From: an uncultured Bacteroidia bacterium
GTDB lineage: Bacteria; Bacteroidota; Bacteroidia; Bacteroidales; Prolixibacteraceae
Length of the DNA stretch: 64,000 bases
Assembly (NCBI GenBank): GCA_903850335.1
Contig: CAINLJ010000005.1
Location: 62,001 to 126,000, forward strand
Direction of reading: 5' to 3'
Part shown: positions 56,741 to 64,000 of the stretch, piece after piece
Layout of the letters: each line of letters starts with the position of its first letter
Position numbering within the stretch: the first letter of the stretch is position 1
Notes under the pieces: model-generated
What the model saw: only the letters and a program-made list of their open reading frames with translations
The model's database searches: none
What the model was told of the DNA's origin: nothing
Position numbers and translations under genes: made by a program

Positions 56741-57508
56741 TTAAGCTATTATTGATTTTAATACTTTGATTTTACTTTCCGGAATAAAAAACAAATCACC
56801 GTCATTTGAAATTGCTTTTCCGGTAACCGGGAAAAGTATTCCTTTTTTAAGATAATAGATACTGTAATTAAATGTTGAAAGAAAATCGTAAATTACTTTA
56901 CTGTTGGAAGGTTCAATTTCTATCTGTATGACAGGCTGAAACTTCGTTAATAAAAATTCTAGTTGTGGAATTATATGAATCTCATACCCCTCAACATCAC
57001 ACTTGATATAATCACATCTTTCCAGGTGACCAAAAATTGTAATTGGTTTATACATTTTTTCTGTAAATGTGAACTCAAAGGCTCCATCTTCGTTGGCATC
57101 CAATACCCTGGTTAAACCATGTCGCAGATATTTATTGCTTTGGGGAATACCCATTTGTATAGACTTGTTATCTTCAGTTCCCAATGCGTAAGGTACAATA
57201 GTCGTGTTTTTAAAATTTGATAAATTTACCGTGAGAATTTTTCTAAACAAACTAACAGGTTCGATACTAAATACTCTGCCATCCGGACCAGCCAATTTTG
57301 CAAATAACCTGGAATAATAGCCAAGATTAGCTCCAATATCAATGATATGATCGCCCTTTTTAACTAGTTTTCTTATAAAATAATGGCAATCGAAGGTTTT
57401 ATTTCCCTTAAGTAATCCCAGGTAATAAGTAATAAAAAACAATCTGCTTACCACTAGTAAGTAATTTTTTACTCCTAGTATTTTATATAATGCCTGTTTA
57501 ATTATCAT
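56741..57508 (-). CDS. FkbM-family methyltransferase (second)
   Basis: 255 residues. The SAM-binding motif is HIIDIGANLGYYSRLFA near 55-71, then SIEPVSLFRKILTVNLSNF, and CDVEGYEIHIIPQLEFLL. It probably methylates a cell-surface sugar. It sits between the acetyltransferase gene (36 bp gap) and the dehydrogenase gene (4 bp gap), splitting the sugar-synthesis genes. It is only distantly similar to the FkbM protein at 51127. Confidence 0.86.
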   Translation of the reverse strand: MIIKQALYKILGVKNYLLVVSRLFFITYYLGLLKGNKTFDCHYFIRKLVKKGDHIIDIGANLGYYSRLFAKLAGPDGRVFSIEPVSLFRKILTVNLSNFKNTTIVPYALGTEDNKSIQMGIPQSNKYLRHGLTRVLDANEDGAFEFTFTEKMYKPITIFGHLERCDYIKCDVEGYEIHIIPQLEFLLTKFQPVIQIEIEPSNSKVIYDFLSTFNYSIYYLKKGILFPVTGKAISNDGDLFFIPESKIKVLKSIIA

Positions 57509-57544
57509 TTTTTCTTTTATCTATACCTAATTAGGTGACAGTAA

Positions 57545-58120
57545 TTATAACTTAATAACACCTTGATGAGAAAGGAAATATTTTTCCCCACTCTCCGGGC
57601 AAAAGCCAATTCCATCGTCGTCAAAAGTAAGTTTATGTCCATATTCGCTGACCCATCCTTTTTGAATTGCAGGATTCCCATAAACCAGGGCGTAAGCCGG
57701 TACCTCTTTTGTAATTACAGCTCCAGCTCCAACCATTGAATATTTACCAATTTCATTGCCACAAATGATTGTAGCATTAGCTCCAATAGATGCCCCCTTA
57801 TGCACGACAGTTTGTCTGTATTCATTTTTACGAATTATTGCACTTCTGGGATTGATTACATTTGTAAAGACCATCGAAGGGCCGAGAAAAACATCATCCT
57901 CACAAATAACACCAGTGTAAACCGATACATTATTTTGGACCTTAACATTATTACCTAAGACAACTTCTGGAGAAATTACAACATTTTGCCCAATATTACA
58001 CGCTTTACCGATCTTACATCCAGACATAATATGACTAAAATGCCAAATTTTTGTCCCTTCTCCAATCTCACAATTATCATCAATTACAGCTGATGGATGA
58101 GCAGTATATGGTATTATCAT
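57545..58120 (-). CDS. Left-handed beta-helix N-acetyltransferase, WbpD-like
   Basis: 191 residues made of hexapeptide repeats (IGEGTKIWHFSHIMSGCKIGKACNIGQNVVI and GASIGANATIICGNEIGKYSMVGAGAVITKEVPAYALVYGNPA, given in parts). These features match WbpD/WlbB, which acetylates the 3-amino group of UDP-GlcNAc3NA. The start overlaps the aminotransferase stop by 4 bp, strongly supporting a shared pathway. Confidence 0.9.
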   Translation of the reverse strand: MIIPYTAHPSAVIDDNCEIGEGTKIWHFSHIMSGCKIGKACNIGQNVVISPEVVLGNNVKVQNNVSVYTGVICEDDVFLGPSMVFTNVINPRSAIIRKNEYRQTVVHKGASIGANATIICGNEIGKYSMVGAGAVITKEVPAYALVYGNPAIQKGWVSEYGHKLTFDDDGIGFCPESGEKYFLSHQGVIKL

Positions 58121-59244
58121 AAGGTGTCAAGTGATTGGTTTAATGAAGTAACAATATAGTCCTGTTGTTCCCGGGTCATCTCAGTATGAATAGGTAATGC
58201 CAAAACTTCCTGACAAAGTCTTTCAGCCACTGGAAAATCTCCAACACTATATCCAAGATATAAATACGCCTTCTGCAGATGAAGTGGTGACGGGTAGTAA
58301 ATCATCGTTGGAACTCCGTCCTTTTTAAGAGAATCTTTAATTCTATCCCGGGATTTTACTCTTATAATATATTGATTAAATGAATGATAAGTCCATTCAT
58401 TTTCTCTTGGTGTGATAATTTTTTGATTATCCTGCAATTTTTCATTGTAGTATTGTCCGGCCTCTTTTCTACACTGTAAGTAATTTTTCATATAACGCAG
58501 TTTCACACGAAGAATTGCTGCCTGTAGGGTATCCAGTCGTGAATTGCATCCGATGAGCTCATAGCTATATTTTTGACCCTGACCATGACTGGAAATCATT
58601 TTGGCCCTATGAGCCAGCACCGGATCATTTGTCGATATTGCTCCCCCATCGCCAAAACAACCCAGATTCTTTGTTGGGAAAAAGGAATGAATATTAATAT
58701 CCCCCATAGTCCCGGTCTTTTTCCTTACACCTGTTGAAAATTTGTAATCGGAACCTAAGGATTGTGCATTATCCTCAATTACTTTTAATCCAAATTGCTG
58801 AGCGATTTTAATTATTGGTTCAATATTAGCAGATTGACCAAATAAATGTACAACAACAATAGCTTTTGTTGCCGTTGTTATCTTTTTCTGAATAAGATTT
58901 TCGTTAATGTTAAACGAATCTTCCCAGACATCGACAAAGACTGATTTTAATCCAAGAAGAGCAGCGGCTTCGGAAGATGCGACATAATTAAAAACTGGCA
59001 TCAGTATTTCATCATTGGGTTTAAGTCCGAGTGCCATGTAGGCAATCTGCAAAGCATCAGTCCCATTTGCACATGGAATGACATACTTTACATCAAGGTA
59101 TTGAGCCAATTCATTACCAAAACTTTCAACAGGTATTCCATTTATAAATGCCGATGCATTTATAACTTCCTGAATCGCCAAATCAATTTCATCCTTTATT
59201 TTAAGATATTGCCCTTCGAGGTCAACCATTTTTATAGATTTCAC
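58117..59244 (-). CDS. DegT/DnrJ/EryC1/StrS aminotransferase, WbpE-like
   Basis: 375 residues. PLP lysine is Lys192 in SFFPTKNLGCFGDGGAI; further family motifs are IPCANGTDALQIAYMALGL, VVHLFGQSANIEPI and IEDNAQSLGS. It would transfer an amino group to C3 of the 3-keto sugar made by the WbpB-like protein. It overlaps the acetyltransferase gene by 4 bp and starts 16 bp after the GT4 gene. Confidence 0.92.
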   Translation of the reverse strand: MKSIKMVDLEGQYLKIKDEIDLAIQEVINASAFINGIPVESFGNELAQYLDVKYVIPCANGTDALQIAYMALGLKPNDEILMPVFNYVASSEAAALLGLKSVFVDVWEDSFNINENLIQKKITTATKAIVVVHLFGQSANIEPIIKIAQQFGLKVIEDNAQSLGSDYKFSTGVRKKTGTMGDINIHSFFPTKNLGCFGDGGAISTNDPVLAHRAKMISSHGQGQKYSYELIGCNSRLDTLQAAILRVKLRYMKNYLQCRKEAGQYYNEKLQDNQKIITPRENEWTYHSFNQYIIRVKSRDRIKDSLKKDGVPTMIYYPSPLHLQKAYLYLGYSVGDFPVAERLCQEVLALPIHTEMTREQQDYIVTSLNQSLDTL

Positions 59245-59260
59245 ATCTTTCCTTTATTAA

Positions 59261-60571
59261 CTAATGCAAAATTGGCAATTTATTCATTACATCAGCCAGT
59301 TTGGCCGTAAGAAACCTTCTTGTATAATTATTAATCTTCTTGTTATTTGTACCAAGTTCATTCGTTAGGTATCGCTGATAAAAAGCGGTAACAATACTCT
59401 TTATTGTATCAATATCGTCATACAATGCAATATTACCTGCCTCAGAATCTTCAAGAATTTTTGCCAGATCTCCATCTGTAGGTCCAATTGCCAGCACTGG
59501 TCTTCCCGTTGCAAGGTATTCAAAAATCTTCCCAGTCAATATTCCTTTTGCATTTGGACTTTTATGATTTATGACAACTAAAAGAACACAAGACTGCTTC
59601 ATCAGAGTAGCAGCTTGTTGGTGGGAAACGTAACCCGGAAGTATCAAATACTCTTCTAACTTGTTGGTGGTTATTTCTCTAACAACATTTGCATCAACAT
59701 TTCCGATGAGTTTTATTTCAAGATTTTCCTTAAACCCTGGCAGCGAAACACACAAATCCTTAAGAACCATCCATAATCCATTCATGTTAAAAGCAGGTGG
59801 TAGTGTACCGATATGCGAGATAGAAAATTTGTTATTTTTTTTAGGGATTGTCTCTCCAATATCTGACGGATCGAAACCATTTGTTATGATATGAATATTC
59901 TTACTACCCATTTTCTCATAGTTATCTTTCATCGACTGGCTAACCACAACCATAGCATCGCAACTAGTAATTGTTTTTAATTCAAGCCTTTGATGTTTGC
60001 GATGAGAGAAAGCAGATATATTCATCTCTTTATAATAATCTATATCAGTCCAGGGATCTCTAAAATCAGCTAACCATGGAATGTTTAATTTTGCTTTAAG
60101 TTCAAGGGCAACAAGGTGCATTGAATGAGGCGGCCCTGAGGAAATTATAAGATCTACAGGACTATTTTTTAAATATTTAGTCAGAAATCTGACAGAAGGT
60201 TTAATCCAGAATTTGCGTGCATCTGGAATAAAAATATTTCCACGGATCCAAATTGACAATTTCTTAATAAACCCTGAGGACTTTTTTTCGCTAACAATTT
60301 CACTCCCTGTGTTAGGAACATCCTTTTTATTTGTAAATCTTTTATAAAAAGTGTATGGCTCCCAAATAGGCTTTTTGATAATTTCAATCCCAACAAGAAT
60401 ATCCTTTGATAAAGATTCATCTATTATATTAAAACCTGGATTTGAGGGGGTATAAATAACAGGTTCCCATCCAAACTCGCGTAAATATTTCACAAATTTA
60501 AGCCACCTCTGGACACCGGCTCCTCCGCTGGGAGGCCAGTAATACGTAATAATCAGAGCTTTTCTCATCAA
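59261..60571 (-). CDS. GT4-family glycosyltransferase (second)
   Basis: 436 residues; two ATGs at the start. The N-terminus KALIITYYWPPSGGAGVQRWLKFVKYLREFGWEPVIYT is typical of one GT4 group from polysaccharide clusters, with DLIISSGPPHSMHLVALELK and, later, GILTGKIFEYLATGRPVLAIGP for the donor site. Likely first gene of the minus-strand polysaccharide operon visible here; it begins 7 bp after tsaB. Confidence 0.9.
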   Translation of the reverse strand: MMRKALIITYYWPPSGGAGVQRWLKFVKYLREFGWEPVIYTPSNPGFNIIDESLSKDILVGIEIIKKPIWEPYTFYKRFTNKKDVPNTGSEIVSEKKSSGFIKKLSIWIRGNIFIPDARKFWIKPSVRFLTKYLKNSPVDLIISSGPPHSMHLVALELKAKLNIPWLADFRDPWTDIDYYKEMNISAFSHRKHQRLELKTITSCDAMVVVSQSMKDNYEKMGSKNIHIITNGFDPSDIGETIPKKNNKFSISHIGTLPPAFNMNGLWMVLKDLCVSLPGFKENLEIKLIGNVDANVVREITTNKLEEYLILPGYVSHQQAATLMKQSCVLLVVINHKSPNAKGILTGKIFEYLATGRPVLAIGPTDGDLAKILEDSEAGNIALYDDIDTIKSIVTAFYQRYLTNELGTNNKKINNYTRRFLTAKLADVMNKLPILH

Positions 60572-60578
60572 ATCGTAA

Positions 60579-61286
60579 TTAAAAAATATTCTTTACAGGT
60601 ATAGTTGCAACAAAATCCTTAAGGTAATAGGGCTCATAATAAGCAACATCTGCAAATTTACTCAAATTAAAATATCTTTGAGAAACCGGAGCCATGTGAG
60701 AAGCTGAGGTTATAACATTTTCAATAAAAATGGCATTGGGATGACTAATTATTTCCCTGCATTTTTTAGCACCGTTTCCAAAAAAAAGTACTGTACCCTT
60801 GTCAAGAAATTCCAGATATGATTGATGATCAATAATATCTGCCTGTATATTACGCATAATTTCACCATCATGATTGTAAAATGCAGTATATACCTCCATT
60901 CTTCGTGCATCAATCATTGGACACATTATAAAATGACTTGTAGTCTGAACGGAATATTTTTCAAGATTTAGAATAACTGATTTAGCCATGGATTCGAGTG
61001 ACGAGATTGCGATCAAAGGTAATTGTAATGCATAGCAGATTCCTTTAGCAACAGAAACACCAATTCGAAGGCCAGTATATGACCCTGGTCCACCAGAGAC
61101 TGCAACTGCATTTAATTGATTACTAATTATCTTTGACTCATCAAGCAATTCTTTAATATAAAGTGTTAATAGTTTGGAATGATTTTGTCCGGATTGGTTT
61201 TCGCGTTGATTAATAACAATTCCATCCCTAGCCAGTGCAACAGAACAAACCTCCGTAGAGGTTTCTATATTTAAAATCAGACCCAT
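60579..61286 (-). CDS. tsaB: tRNA threonylcarbamoyladenosine biosynthesis protein TsaB
   Basis: 235 residues. It is the non-catalytic partner that binds TsaD in t6A37 formation. The ASKHA-fold start LILNIETSTEVCSVAL and the motif AVSGGPGSYTGLRIGVSVAKGICYAL near 63-88 are diagnostic. It is transcribed toward the polysaccharide genes, whose first gene lies 7 bp downstream, so housekeeping and polysaccharide genes may share a transcript. Confidence 0.95.
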   Translation of the reverse strand: MGLILNIETSTEVCSVALARDGIVINQRENQSGQNHSKLLTLYIKELLDESKIISNQLNAVAVSGGPGSYTGLRIGVSVAKGICYALQLPLIAISSLESMAKSVILNLEKYSVQTTSHFIMCPMIDARRMEVYTAFYNHDGEIMRNIQADIIDHQSYLEFLDKGTVLFFGNGAKKCREIISHPNAIFIENVITSASHMAPVSQRYFNLSKFADVAYYEPYYLKDFVATIPVKNIF

Positions 61287-61440
61287 TCGCTTTTTTTACA
61301 AAGATGAGAATTATTCAAAAACTTTAATCATTTTCGATCCTTGATTGTTAAACTATAAAAACCAGGTGACATTAACATGTATTAACTAACTAATTCATGA
61401 TCGATTTGTGACCTCATTTAACAAGTTTGAACGTTTAAGT

Positions 61441-62196
61441 ATGCTTAAAACCGTAATAATAGATGATGATTATGTCTCAAGAATGATTTTGAGAGATATG
61501 CTCGAGAAATTTCTTGACAGTATTTCAATTTTAGGAGAAGCTGGCACTGTTGCAGATGGGGTAAGATTAATAGAATCATCTGATCCTGATTTAGTTTTAT
61601 TAGATATTAGCATGCCCGATGGAACCGGCTTCGATCTTCTCGATAAATTAAAAACAATAAATTTTAAACTTATATTCATAACTGCTTACAGCGAATATGC
61701 GGTTAAGGCCTTCAAGTATTCAGCTTTTGATTACATTATAAAACCAATTATTGTAGAAGAGTTAACCAAAGCAATAATGCGTATTCCGCATATTGAACAA
61801 TCTGACAACAAAGTTCGGGTTAAAACTTTGAAAGAAAATTTACTTTCTACTGATGAAAGTACTTCGAAAACTGTTGCACTACCTGAAATGAATGGTTTTG
61901 CTATAATAAATGTTGAAGACATTGTTCGCTGTGAGGGCAAACGAAACTATACCCGTATTCTTTTTAAAGACAAAACCGAGAAAGTAGTTAGCCGTACACT
62001 ACTGGAATTTGAACATTTACTTGCGCCTTTGGGATTTGTTCGCATACACCGCAGTCATCTTGTAAATTTCCTAAATGTTGTTCGGTATATTAAATCAGAG
62101 GGCGGCATGGTAGAACTAAAAACAGGTGAGTTGTTAAAAGTTTCGCCAAAACACAAAGAAAGCCTACTAAATAAGTTACTTTATAATAAGCTCTAA
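61441..62196 (+). CDS. LytTR-family response regulator
   Basis: 251 residues from the ATG at 61441; a GTG 33 bp upstream is open but adds a non-family N-terminus. The receiver domain (1-115) has the acidic pocket IIDDD (6-10), phosphoacceptor Asp55 in LVLLDISMPDGTG and the conserved FITAYSEYAVKAF and YIIKPI. The LytTR DNA-binding domain (about 150-250) has IVRCEGKRNYTRILF and GFVRIHRSHLVNF. No histidine kinase is adjacent, so the partner must lie elsewhere. Confidence 0.93.
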   Translation: MLKTVIIDDDYVSRMILRDMLEKFLDSISILGEAGTVADGVRLIESSDPDLVLLDISMPDGTGFDLLDKLKTINFKLIFITAYSEYAVKAFKYSAFDYIIKPIIVEELTKAIMRIPHIEQSDNKVRVKTLKENLLSTDESTSKTVALPEMNGFAIINVEDIVRCEGKRNYTRILFKDKTEKVVSRTLLEFEHLLAPLGFVRIHRSHLVNFLNVVRYIKSEGGMVELKTGELLKVSPKHKESLLNKLLYNKL

Positions 62197-62197
62197 T

Positions 62198-64000
62198 CTA
62201 AACCCATTTTAAAATTCTGAAATCCTGTCTATTAGGCAATTCGCTATTTTTAGGGTAAATTCTAATTCCATAATTGTATGCGCCAGGTTTTGTAAGAGTT
62301 AGGTTTAACCAATAATGGGTTAATCCATTTTCTGTCTTACCGGCAGAAAATTCATGCCTTTCGACGTATTCCTGACGCTCTGTTCCTGTGGCGATTACAA
62401 CCTCAATACCTATATCAGCGGCTAATAATCCCTTAATATCCAGTACAATATGAGATTCATATGTTTGTCCCATCTTGTATGTGTTTGTAATTCCATCTGC
62501 AAGTTGAACATTAACGACTTCAATATCATCCCACACTTTAAGTACCTTTTCCTTCCATGAGGCTATTTCTTTCGCTTTTGAATAATTGTTAGATTTTAAA
62601 CGCTCCATCCTGGATGACAAGGGTATATAGTAGCGGTTAAAATAATCTTTCATCATTCGTCGTGTAGTAAAGTGAGGAACGACTTCTGCAAAAGTATTCT
62701 TAATGAAATCCACCCAAAGAATAGGAATTCCTTTTTCGTTTCTATAATAATAAGCAGGAATAATTTCATTTTCAAAAATTCCGTATATTGCTTCAGCATC
62801 CAGATCATCCTGAAGTTCCTGATTATCAAATGTTCTTTCTAAAGGTAACGACCAGCCAGCATCTTTTTTATATCCCTCTACCCACCATCCATCCAGGACA
62901 GAAAAATGGAGCGTGCCATTCATTACTCCTTTTTCGCCTGAAGTTCCAGAGGCTTCAAGAGGACGAGTAGGTGTGTTCATCCAAATATCGCAGCCCTGAA
63001 CGAGCATTTTGGCCAGATTCATGTCATAATTCTGAATAAAAAGAATTCGACCTATAAATTCCGGACGTTTTGAAATATCAAATATATATTTAATAAGATC
63101 CTGTCCTGCCTTATCTGCGGGATGTGCTTTACCTGCAAAAAGAAATTGAACAGGGCGATCAGGATTATTCACAATACGAGCAAGCCTATCCAGATTACGG
63201 AATAACAAATGAGCTCTTTTGTAGGTTGCAAACCGTCTTGCAAATCCAATGGTTAAAGCCTTTGGATTTAATTTTGAAGTTGCTTCTGCAATATATTTTG
63301 GATTCTCGTTCCTTTGAATATGTGTATCAGAAAAACGTTGTTTTACGTAATTAATAAGTCCTTCGCGCAATTTGGATTTTGTCTCCCAAATCTGACCATC
63401 CTGAACTTTATAAACATTACGCCATGCTCGTGATTCTTCATCCTCTTCATAATCATGTATGTCTTCGGCCAGTTCTTCCGGTTTTAGAAATTTCTCATGT
63501 ATTGATTTCCACTCCGGGGCTGCCCAGGTTGGATAGTGGACCCCATTCGTAACATATCCAATATTTTCAAGCTCTTCAGGTAAGAATCCCTTGTACAATT
63601 CAGATAAAACCTCCTTGCTGATTTTACCGTGTAGCATGCTAACCCCATTAATCTCCTGTGAAAGGTTTGAGGCAAGGTAACTCATATTGAAGTGATCGTC
63701 TTTTGAGGAGGCTTTACCCAGAAATAAAAAGTCATCCAAAGAAATACGTAATTTTTGAGCCATACTTCCCATGTACAGCTTAAAAAGGTCTATATGAAAC
63801 GAATCATGACCTGCAGGAACAGGTGTATGTGTAGTAAAAAGTGTAGACACTCTGATCATTTCCTGTGCTTCAGAAAAAGTTAATCCGGAATGCTCTATAA
63901 GATTTTTGATTCTTTCAAGTCCAATAAATGCTGCATGACCTTCATTACAATGATAGATATCGGCATTAATTCCTATTTTATCTAATAATTTGATTCCTCC
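62198..64000 (-). CDS. glgP: Alpha-glucan (glycogen/starch) phosphorylase, C-terminal part (cut by right edge)
   Basis: The frame is open to base 64000, giving at least 600 residues; the N-terminus is outside. Motifs include YHCNEGHAAFIGLERI and THTPVPAGHDSF (start of the window piece), the catalytic-domain FARRFATYKRAHLLFRN, QGCDIWMNTPTRPLEASGTSGEKGVMNGTLHFSVLDGWWVEGY (in parts; the lysine of EKGVMNG should carry PLP). It releases glucose 1-phosphate from alpha-1,4-glucans. A C-terminal ~90-residue beta-rich extension (after NPDR..IEVVIATG) looks like a small domain beyond the phosphorylase core. Confidence 0.93.
   Translation of the reverse strand, partial: GGIKLLDKIGINADIYHCNEGHAAFIGLERIKNLIEHSGLTFSEAQEMIRVSTLFTTHTPVPAGHDSFHIDLFKLYMGSMAQKLRISLDDFLFLGKASSKDDHFNMSYLASNLSQEINGVSMLHGKISKEVLSELYKGFLPEELENIGYVTNGVHYPTWAAPEWKSIHEKFLKPEELAEDIHDYEEDEESRAWRNVYKVQDGQIWETKSKLREGLINYVKQRFSDTHIQRNENPKYIAEATSKLNPKALTIGFARRFATYKRAHLLFRNLDRLARIVNNPDRPVQFLFAGKAHPADKAGQDLIKYIFDISKRPEFIGRILFIQNYDMNLAKMLVQGCDIWMNTPTRPLEASGTSGEKGVMNGTLHFSVLDGWWVEGYKKDAGWSLPLERTFDNQELQDDLDAEAIYGIFENEIIPAYYYRNEKGIPILWVDFIKNTFAEVVPHFTTRRMMKDYFNRYYIPLSSRMERLKSNNYSKAKEIASWKEKVLKVWDDIEVVNVQLADGITNTYKMGQTYESHIVLDIKGLLAADIGIEVVIATGTERQEYVERHEFSAGKTENGLTHYWLNLTLTKPGAYNYGIRIYPKNSELPNRQDFRILKWV

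Noticed and set aside
61408-61440. Upstream GTG start of the response regulator
   Set aside because: It adds 11 residues before the receiver domain; the ATG at 61441 starts directly with the family sequence MLKTVIIDDD.
1-64000. CRISPR array, transposase, integrase or tRNA gene
   Set aside because: No regularly spaced repeats, terminal inverted repeats with transposase motifs, or cloverleaf-like intergenic sequence were seen.

Overview
The window comes from a member of the Bacteroidota, most likely a free-living or sediment-type Bacteroidales/Marinilabiliales relative; the genus cannot be named from sequence alone. Supporting signs are a SusC/SusD pair, several -7 boxes of the TAnnTTTG type, almost no Shine-Dalgarno sequences, a Nudix-type arabinose regulator, and an ftsX-DUF3098-truB-queA block. 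No rRNA, tRNA, CRISPR array, insertion sequence or prophage was recognised.

Region 1 (1-20913) is a polysaccharide utilisation locus (PUL) read leftwards. It appears to be one long transcription unit: SSS symporter, FAD-dependent oxidoreductase, SusC, SusD, a hairpin, then secreted carbohydrate-active proteins. These are a GH43-like propeller lipoprotein, a DUF5703 protein, a GH43 arabinofuranosidase/xylosidase, a large unassigned protein with an internal duplication, a GH95-like protein, and another glycosidase-like protein cut by the left edge. A divergent LacI-family regulator with a TTG start faces it across a 195-bp gap holding three CG-centred palindromes, the likely operators.

Region 2 (20994-29119) holds mixed accessory genes: an HGSNAT/DUF5009-like membrane acyltransferase, a TonB-dependent receptor of the OMP_b-brl_3 type, an unknown 180-residue protein, a GH127 beta-L-arabinofuranosidase with an intact Cys/Glu zinc site, an amino acid permease and a small conserved protein.

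Region 3 (29362-35910) is the L-arabinose catabolic operon: araA, a sugar/sodium symporter, araD and araB, preceded by a catalytically dead Nudix regulator (AraR). With GH43 and GH127 nearby, this suggests that arabinose released from plant or algal glycans is a major substrate.

Region 4 (36174-42363) carries an envelope-stress cluster (YtxH, holin-like YqjE-type protein, unknown 130-residue protein, thiol peroxidase), a lipoprotein rubrerythrin, a TolC/HlyD pair without an inner-membrane pump, and a TauE/SafE permease.

Region 5 (42505-48633) is housekeeping: efp, queA, truB, a DUF3098 protein, ftsX and a YfhO-like membrane protein. A lipoprotein-like GH2 beta-galactosidase follows.

Region 6 (51127-60571) is a surface polysaccharide cluster: flippase, three glycosyltransferases, two FkbM methyltransferases, and a dehydrogenase/aminotransferase/acetyltransferase trio expected to make a UDP-2,3-diacetamido-2,3-dideoxy-glucuronic acid type sugar. 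The right edge holds tsaB, a LytTR response regulator and a glycogen phosphorylase truncated by the window end. No gene-free stretch exceeds 300 bases.
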